Positions 57,404 to 64,000 of a DNA stretch of 64,000 bases are shown here, piece after piece. The notes under the pieces were generated by a model. The model was not told the origin of the DNA and made no database searches. It saw only the letters and a program-made list of their open reading frames with translations. How positions within the stretch are numbered: position 1 is the stretch's first letter; every line of letters begins with the position of its first letter. This DNA comes from Flammulina velutipes (lineage: Eukaryota > Basidiomycota > Agaricomycetes > Agaricales > Physalacriaceae). Made by a program: the position numbers and the translations under genes. The stretch spans positions 496,001 to 560,000 of the forward strand of contig CM022378.1 of assembly GCA_011800155.1 (NCBI GenBank), read 5' to 3'.

Positions 57404-57951
57404 TTTTTTTTTTTTTTTTTTTTTTTTGGTGTACGCATTACTGGCCTTTCCGATCTACTAATTGTCTTCCGTACTAGGCTTGCGTGTGTAGCGGGGGATT
57501 GAAACCTCGCTCTTAAAACACCCCGAGGAAATGCTCTTACGCACAACGTGTGGGGCTCAACGGCGAAGGGACTTTTTAAACCATAGATTCATAGAGCATA
57601 GCTTACCTTCTTTGTTTTATTTTAGTTGTCCCAGAAGCGCGCAATACCCACTAAAACCCCGGCTCTTCCGGACCAGTCATCCGGAAGGAGGTCCTCGTTC
57701 TCGAGGAGGCCACTCCATGTTTCTCCCACTAGAGGTAATGTGGTCTCTTTCTTTCCTTTTTTACGGCGCTTGGCTATAGCAATGTCTGTTTGTAGTCTAT
57801 CGTTCAGAGCCGACCTCAGTCTGTTTCGTACCTCGGACTTCGAGGCTGGTGTGGCATTATCTCTGTTGATGACTCTTTCGTTCCTCATTTTCCATATTAG
57901 GTGGGCCGTCTCCGATATTAGGATACGGAAGAGTCTGGTGTCTCCTTTCCG
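57404..57951 (-). mobile_element. 5'-truncated LINE (Tad1-like), 3' end with poly(A)
   Basis: On the minus strand the element starts at 57951 and ends in an A tract (T run 57401-57427 on plus). It is flanked by 22-bp duplications. Its only coding remnant reads TRLFRILISETAHLIWKMRN and continues to LLPDDWSGRAGVLVGIARFW before a stop near 57622. This resembles the extreme C-terminus of fungal LINE polyproteins after the RNase H domain. It is a typical 5'-truncated copy made by target-primed reverse transcription. Confidence 0.82.
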
Positions 57952-57973
57952 TTATCGCTGCATCTATATGTTT
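57952..57973. repeat. 22-bp target-site duplication, right copy
   Basis: Perfect copy of 57382-57403 at the truncated 5' end of the LINE. Confidence 0.85.
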
Positions 57974-58145
57974 CAAGCGGTGAGACGCGTCATTCCTGGT
58001 CGATTTGAGAGATGGAAGATCCACGTAATTGGGAGCCTGATTGGATTCAAGAAGGGCACGCGTACGATCGTCCCGAGTAACATTGGCGTCGGGTAGTAGG
58101 TACTCCTTGGATGTGCATAGGACACATGCGGTCGTCTCGCCTGAA
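57974..58145 (-). pseudogene. Severed N-terminal part of the F-box gene
   Basis: The minus-strand frame includes RALLESNQAPNYVDLPSLKS and reads straight into the target duplication in the same frame as the F-box gene downstream. Charged helices of this kind precede F-boxes in agaricomycete proteins. The original start is not found; the frame is open to a stop near 58170, so a further upstream exon may exist. Confidence 0.5.
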
Positions 58146-58438
58146 TGATCACTGACCAGGAAGAAGACGATTTAATTTTCGCAGCTCAACTCATGTTACG
58201 ACTAACCTCATGTTGGATTCGGATACCTTTCAGGGTGTTAGCATTAGACACGCGTGAATAACACGTTAGTTCTCTTACCTTGGTAGCGTAGTCTCTTGGT
58301 GGTAAAAAGACAAGGGGCAGCCGGTATCGGCGGCAGCGGAACCCGGAAAACCGCAAAAGGCAATGAACGCCAGATTTAAAAGCTACACGTGACCGTTTTA
58401 GATATGCTTGGCGCTGCCTCGAGCCAGCTCCAAAAAAT

Positions 58439-59092
58439 CTTTGTGGGGTGGCACAACGCGGGCCAGAGCCACGGTATATTTGTACTTGTTTGCTCTCCGC
58501 CAAATGGTCGATGAAAAGTGTCCGTACAGGATTGAGGCTTCCACATCCACATTTTGGCCTCGGATGTTGACGGATATGATATATCGGATAGAAATTGGGT
58601 ACATTATAAAGATGGATTTTCTTATTTTTACCTGACGAAGGAGATAGTGCCTCCGACGCGTCAAAATGTGATAGAATATCACACTTAGGAAGTGAAAATA
58701 AAAAATCCGGCTTTATAGTGTACCCTTTTTTTCACTTCTAAACCTCATCGCGCCAAAAACGACGCGTGAAAGTGAGATGTAGGTGACTGAGGATGTATTT
58801 TCTGTTTGCCCGCCAAATGCCTAATTTATCGTGTTCGGTCATGCGTGACATAGTGTATTCAACACGAACGTTGTCATATTCTGCTTTAATTCGGTATATA
58901 TATCAAAAATACGGCCGCAGGGCCTTTGTTATATGTTTCTTCAATGTTGTAAATACCTTGAGTTCCCAAATTCAGACTGTGGTACACCTGTGGAAGCGGA
59001 ACATAGACAAAATCGGCAACGGACACTTTTGAGGTGGCTGTGCACTTACTAAGCGGCCGTGGACCTCAGCGGCGTTGTGCCACCCCACAAAG
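58439..59092. mobile_element. 654-bp inverted-repeat element
   Basis: CTTTGTGGGGTGGCACAACGC at 58439-58459 is perfectly inverted at 59072-59092. The similarity continues more loosely inward (CCACGG about 15 bases on). A further inverted word, AAAAGTGTCCGT, lies near 58518 and 59020. The AT-rich interior has no transposase frame. It is consistent with a non-autonomous DNA transposon; no target duplication was identified. Confidence 0.6.
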
Positions 59093-59417
59093 AAGCTCCG
59101 AAGAAGCCTGCCAGACACAACTTTGACAGATGTTAGCAGCTATATACTTCCAAGTGATTGATGTTGAACATATTGAATCCACAGACTTCTCCCACTTCCG
59201 ACCACCTCCTCCTTTCGGGCGACTTCAAGGCTGAAGGCGTTAGTTGATTGAATTCATAGAATTGAAAGATCATGCATTCAAATCCTTGCTCGTTGATTCT
59301 TATCACAACTGACGCTCCACTCTTCGACGTGTTTCCGCAGCACTGACCGCCCCTATCGCTTCATGTTGTATAAAGTTGATCAAACTACGCGCCATGATAC
59401 GTGAGACATTTTCCCTC

Positions 59418-60216
59418 ATGAATCTGTACCACGCCTCAGCGAAGACGTCTTCCATTCTCAACAACACCTGGAGTCACAGCTCCGGGCAAGTCATCTACAA
59501 AGTCCACACCCCCTCAAAATTGAATCGCATCACAAAAATCTACCGGGTTGCGCCATCCCCACCATCTGGCTCGCGCACTGCCCCTTCGAACTTGCTGTCC
59601 TCAAGTGATGTGCAACCGGACTTGCGCGAATGGAAGAACCGGGATAGCGTTCATCCCGAAGAACATAGTTTGGTCGAAAGCGATGATGCCTCGGTGAATG
59701 AACTCGACTTTCGCGATAACTTCGTGATGCTGGGGGAGATTGACTGGAAGTTGGTCAAGTCCACTGTACTCAAGTGGGACGGACGAGAGGTACTATCGAG
59801 TACCTTTTTCAGGAAAGAAGGGTGGGGATGGTATGGCAGGTATGTGGCTGTAGCTCCTCATTACATTGTGGGCGTTGAGTTTTGTGAAGGCATCGTGTGT
59901 TCGTGGGCCCAGACGGAAGAGAATTCAAATGGATACTAGGAGCCTCGGTGCCGGAGGTACGCCACATCAAGTCATGACGCATTTGCCTGATTATGACAAC
60001 AACACGCAGCTCATTCTCAATGACGGCTCTAAGACATTGATTGCCCGATTCCATCGACGAAGCTTGGGCTTATTCGGTACCAAAGGCCCCCGGCCAGCAT
60101 ATCTCGAAATCGTTCCAGGATATGAGTCAATGGCCGACTTGATTTTTTTCACGTTTGTCTACATTGAGAAAATTCGAAAGGACAAGGAGCGCGCCGCACA
60201 GAGTGGTGGGGGATGA
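59418..60216 (+). CDS. DUF6593-type basidiomycete protein
   Basis: Exons 59418-59839, 59890-59956 and 60010-60216 join in phase to 231 residues from MNLYHASAKTSSILNN. An upstream in-frame ATG at 59394 is also possible. The pattern GQVIYKVHTPSK, then GEIDWKLVKSTVLKWDGREV, VFVGPDGREFKWILG, LIARFHRR and LEIVPGYESMADLIFFTFVYIEKIR is the DUF6593 beta-rich domain, which is greatly expanded in agaricomycetes. Its function is unknown. Confidence 0.8.
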
Positions 60217-60276
60217 AGCTATGATGTTGATTAACACTTCTATGAAATAACGAGACAATGATAAGGCTCTAACCGC

Positions 60277-61041
60277 TCATGTTTGCTTAGCCATATATGC
60301 CACCCTCTCAACCCAAGCATCCACTGAGCCGGAGCCTCCCAGGCAGACCATCCTATCTCCTAGTTCCTCCATACGAGCCTGGCCACGTCTACGACTCTCC
60401 CAGTGGTGAGTAAGGCACCAAACCAGGATGCTGTCTTTCGAAAAGAAGACTTCTCTTATGCTTTCAGGACAACCTGGACTGCAAGGCGGACGCAGGCCAA
60501 GTATTCGAAGGAAAGTTCGCCAAATGATACGAGGGAAGTACACAACGAGAGGAATATCGAGCCCTATACAGGCAACTCGTCAGTGAGAATGAGAGTGAGA
60601 GAATGGTAGAAATGTAACCTACAAACCACATCCGTTGCATTCTCGTCGACTAACCCACTGGTTCTAAGCGTGTAGTCACCATCGACAATCCAACCTTTCG
60701 GGTTGGCGCCCATCGCTTCCCGAATTTTGGCGCGAAATTGGTCCGTTGGCGTCGACGTCCATCCTGGTTGCCAGAACAGCTTGTCCAGAGAGATATGAGG
60801 TATCCCAAGGATATCGGACAGATGGGCAGCGAGGGTACTCTATTGTCCAAGAGAAGGAGAACGCGACGTTCATCAAGGGAAGGAAACGATACAAGAAGGC
60901 TTGCCTTGCCAGTTCCTGCAACGTCAGGCGTGTAGCAAAAGCGCGACTACGGAGTCCATTCTCACCACTATTCCCAGTTATGTGAATCCTGTAGCAGCCG
61001 TTTGCGTCTCCGAGGAGAGGAGGTCGTGGATGGGTTGACAT
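60277..61041 (-). CDS. P-loop NTPase, paralogue of the gene at 50205-50982
   Basis: Exons 61041-60966, 60915-60905 (11 bases), 60839-60623 and 60563-60277 join in phase to 196 residues. The opening is MSTHPRPPLLGDANGCYRIH, and the Walker A motif GNSGTGKST is split at the same places as in the paralogue. The intron 60904-60840 has a GC donor (AAG/GCAAGC). LDKLFWQPGW, GWIVDGDYTL and WLDIPLVVYFPRIIWRT align with the other copy, including the PPCSPGC Cys pair. Protein identity is moderate, so the duplication is old, but the four-exon layout is kept. Confidence 0.78.
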
Positions 61042-61629
61042 GAAGGTTTGAAGACAACAAAGCCTATGGCGGACCGGATTTACGGCAACTGCCGAACATG
61101 AACGTTGAACATTCAAACTCTTCCAAGTATAGTATCAACTTATCCGACCTTATCCGACGCTTATACTCCATGATACTATAATGATATGATAAAAATAGAT
61201 TAGATACTTATCATTGACAGCACCGACAAGTGCTACAGAGTTGGACCGGTTGATACGTGGCGCATTCTCAAGAACAGAGAGGACAGACAACAAGCTAACA
61301 AGTTCCTGTGCTGAATGGTCTTTGGTGAGCCCATTGCTGGCTATGATCAGAGAATCGGACATTCAACACGTCGGGAGGGACTAGAGCCCACAGACATAAA
61401 ACCAAAGCGCCCCAGGTTGAGAAGCAAAGCCCTGGAAGGACCGTAGTGATTGCACTGCTTGAGAGCACCACAGTTGCATCACAAGCTCTCTTTTGACCCA
61501 GACATGAAACAGAACACAGCCCGACGCTAAGCGAATGATGTAAAGTACATCCACTATAAAATGTGAGGAGTCGAGCTAGTCAATGGCAAGAAAACAACAA
61601 GTTCTCTCTTTCGCTTCACGACACTCACC
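61042..61629. other. Divergent promoter region
   Basis: It lies between the P-loop gene start (minus) and the secreted-protein gene (plus). A TATA-like ACTATAAAATG at about 61552-61562 precedes the ATG at 61630 by about 70 bases. No other feature is seen. Confidence 0.4.
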
Positions 61630-62268
61630 ATGAAGTTCAGTGTGTCCATGATCATCCTCTCCTTTGCCGGAGGTAAGTGTCTCCCTAATTGCGGAATAAT
61701 TTGAGTACTCAAAGCACTTCAGCCATCTACGCCTCTGCGCTGCCCGACGCCAGGCCCGCTGGTCTGGTGGCGCGCACCATTCTTCCTCGTCAGGCAGGCG
61801 GATTGGGCAATAGCTCTGCGCCAGAAACCATTCCTTCCCAATGTACGGATCGCTGCGCCGTCCTTGACGAGATCGCGGTACGTCCCCCATCCTACATACC
61901 TCTGGCACGTGCCTAACAGGGTATATTAGACATGCGACGAAGCGGCTGGCGTCAATTGTCCTTGCTCGACGGACAAAGCGTCCAGATACGCCGATTGCAT
62001 GAGGTGTGTACTTGCCACGCATGACACGGATGACTACGAGGATCTTCTCCAAGATACCTATGACTGTCAGTCTTTTCTGTTGCAAGTTGATATGAGGGTA
62101 TACTCAAGAGCTCTCTTTTTAGTCTATCGGTCGACATGCATAGCTGGGGGAGTCCAAGTGAACGACGAAGACATCGACGATGATGACGACAACGATAGCG
62201 CTTCTCAACTTAGCGTATCTGTCGGGGCATTGTCTCTGGTCGCCTTGTCTTTCGCGACACTCCTTTAG
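61630..62268 (+). CDS. Small cysteine-rich secreted protein with GPI-anchor-like tail
   Basis: Exons 61630-61672, 61723-61877, 61930-62065 and 62123-62268 join in phase to 159 residues. A signal peptide (MKFSVSMIILSFAGAIYASA) is followed by eight Cys: QCTDRC, TCDEAAGVNCPC, ADCMRC and RSTC. An Asp run and a hydrophobic C-terminal tail (LSVSVGALSLVALSFATLL), suited to GPI attachment, end the protein. The spacing is loosely CFEM-like but does not fit that domain exactly. A cell-wall or effector-like role is possible; no function is claimed. Confidence 0.75.
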
Positions 62269-62913
62269 GACTGTTGCAGAAGTAGATTCGGACAAATGAT
62301 GTGATGTTTTTGCCGTTTATTCAATTACAAGCACTCCAGAAGCAGTGGGGTGAATCGATAGTGTTATATACCATGAAGCGCAGTCAATTCGATAGCCAGC
62401 TAGCAGATGGTACAAGGAAGCCTTCGAGATACGTGGTGGTCTGTGCGCAAGACGTGATCGCGTGATCGCCTTAAAAGGCCGACATTTTTTGATTCCGTTC
62501 TCACTCTCCCTCTTCCTTCTCGCCGCGTTGGCTAGTTATATGGTGAGTAACATTCTATATGTCGGGATCGTTTTTACGTTCCTCTATGATGCTTGAGGCA
62601 TTTGGCTTTACGCAGGTTTCCTGCACTGCAGAAAATTATCTCAGCTACCTATGGGCTTTGCCCACTACTTCTGATTCTTTATTACTGTTCTCGTCTTTTG
62701 AGAATGCTTTACTGATTTGTTCCAACAGTATTCTCCAGCTACTTTCACACAATAGATATTGAGATCCATGTAATTACTGTATTCCTTTGATTCTCTATCT
62801 ACTTGCATCGTCGAGTCTCCGGGAGGCGCAAGTCGACTCAACGGATGTATATACCCCATAGCGATTCCCAAGAAAAGAACGAGGCCATCGTCAAGTGCCT
62901 TCAAGTCCAGCCC
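62269..62913. other. Convergent 3' region
   Basis: It lies between the stops at 62268 and 62914. The short open frame at 62559-62762 has no motif and is not called. Confidence 0.35.
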
Positions 62914-63786
62914 TTAACGTCGGGGGGTGGGGTTGAACCCAATGACTGATTCCTCTAATTTTGCCTTCGAGTATCCCATGCGACCGCGCCAGTGAGGAGG
63001 AGATAGAGGCGGATGGTTCTCATCAATCTCGTACGACGACGTATCGATTATACGATCTATTATCATGGTCGCGTCGTCGGGTGTAATATATCCTAGCCTA
63101 GACAACCTTTCAGTGTCTGTTATATTTCGGACAAGTAAAGACGCACCACTCTCCGAGGGGGTATACAAGGATGTTGGCAGCATATCTGCGGTAGAGGCGG
63201 TCAGCAAAACCACATTTCAAAGAGCTTAGATTACGAACTGGTGTCCACCGACGTGAGCTACCTCTCCTACTTTTATTCGTCCTAGCTTCCGCGACCGGAT
63301 CTCGTTGCGCAATGCCTGCGCAACCAGTCCGCCTGTCGTCCCGCACCGACAGTCCCTGGCACCGTGCGTACAAACGTAGACGTACGTGTCTGGATTCCGC
63401 ACTAGTGGATGCCCCTCATCAACCTTTTGCTTCAGCGAGGCCGCAACGAAATCGACATTCTCCAGGGTCAGGCCCGGTATGTCTACCTGCATCCCAGAAC
63501 TAAAAAATGCTTTCGCCGAGACCTCAGAGTCGGAATGGGAGGAATTCTCTTCGTCAGGATAATACGCCCAATTGACAAGGCCTCCCCATTGCATTACGTT
63601 GAGCTGTAGAGCGCGCTGAAGTGGTGTAGTGTGTCGAGAAGGAAACGATGATATTGGCTCAGAGGAACGCAAGAGAATGTAGGCGAGATGCGGTGGACTG
63701 GTGTTTAGTAGATTTGGACGCGACTCGGAGGAAGCAATTGCGCTGGTCGCTAAGCGTCGTAGTGTTCGGTGAATGGCCGCGTTCAT
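62914..63786 (-). CDS. Apd1/Aim32-family sucrase/ferredoxin-like protein
   Basis: Exons 63786-63239, 63185-63147 (39 bases) and 63106-62914 join in phase to 259 residues from MNAAIHRTLRRLATS. The Arg-rich N-terminus could be a mitochondrial targeting sequence. The thioredoxin-like ferredoxin domain carries YVCTHGARDCRCGTTGG (Cys ligands) and EVAHVGGHQYAANILVYPLGEW, whose His residues are the unusual Fe-S ligands described for yeast Apd1/Aim32. It is therefore a probable [2Fe-2S] protein of mitochondria or cytosol. Confidence 0.82.
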
Positions 63787-64000
63787 GGTCGTGGTGGTAA
63801 GAAATTGAGATCGACCATGGTTCGGCACGTCGATATCGTCGTGGTGGATAAGAGACAGACATTTGTCATCCGATTGACGTGATTCCGGTAAATCTGGCAA
63901 GCGGTGGCAAACAAGGATAGAAGAAAACGTCTGCTCGATAGGCGAGCAAATGAGTTTGAAGTGGACCTGCTGTGAAATGTACACAGTACAGGTTGTGTAT
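63787..64000. other. 5' flank of the ferredoxin-like gene
   Basis: The minus-strand frame remains open upstream of the chosen ATG to about 63984, but the conserved domain and basic leader begin after 63786. It is probably 5' UTR and promoter. Confidence 0.35.

Overview
The window reads as nuclear DNA of a mushroom-forming basidiomycete (Agaricomycetes). Coding regions are cut by many GT-AG introns of about 45-60 bases. The gene content is typical of that group: a DUF6593-type protein, F-box and glucose-methanol-choline (GMC) oxidoreductase genes, an RNA-dependent RNA polymerase, OTT_1508-like deaminases and agaricomycete transposon proteins. All coordinates come from reading the sequence by eye. 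Names rest on recognised motifs and family memory, not on searches.

Layout. 1-14.7 kb is a transposon- and repeat-rich arm. It holds the start of a BED-finger (hAT-like) gene, a repeat-associated hypothetical gene, a probable tRNA-derived SINE, an 11-exon transposon protein with a divergent partner gene, a 459-bp inverted-repeat element, a decayed HNH-type gene, and a small cluster of intron-containing tRNA-Thr(AGU) genes and tRNA relics. 14.7-28.7 kb carries an amino-acid permease, a deaminase relic, a secreted GMC oxidoreductase, the RNA-dependent RNA polymerase (one apparent one-base frameshift) and a secreted six-hairpin glycosidase. 28.8-32.8 kb is a deaminase gene interrupted by a 1,359-bp element with 40-bp terminal inverted repeats and an 11-bp target duplication. 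This is the most striking object in the window.

33.4-42.6 kb lines up a questin-oxidase-like gene, a seven-bladed lactonase-like gene, a monocarboxylate-type transporter and a quinate/sugar permease. Together they could handle an aromatic or lactone compound, but this is inference from neighbourhood only. 45-64 kb holds a glutamate-carboxypeptidase-like M28 peptidase, two paralogous P-loop kinase-like genes that share a GC-AG intron inside the Walker A motif, a second amino-acid permease, and an F-box gene split by a 5'-truncated LINE with a 22-bp target duplication. It ends with a DUF6593-type gene, a small cysteine-rich secreted protein and an Apd1/Aim32-type ferredoxin-like gene.

Several genes use very small exons (5, 5, 11, 11 and 24 bases). 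Two otherwise intact genes each miss one base, which may be decay or an assembly indel.
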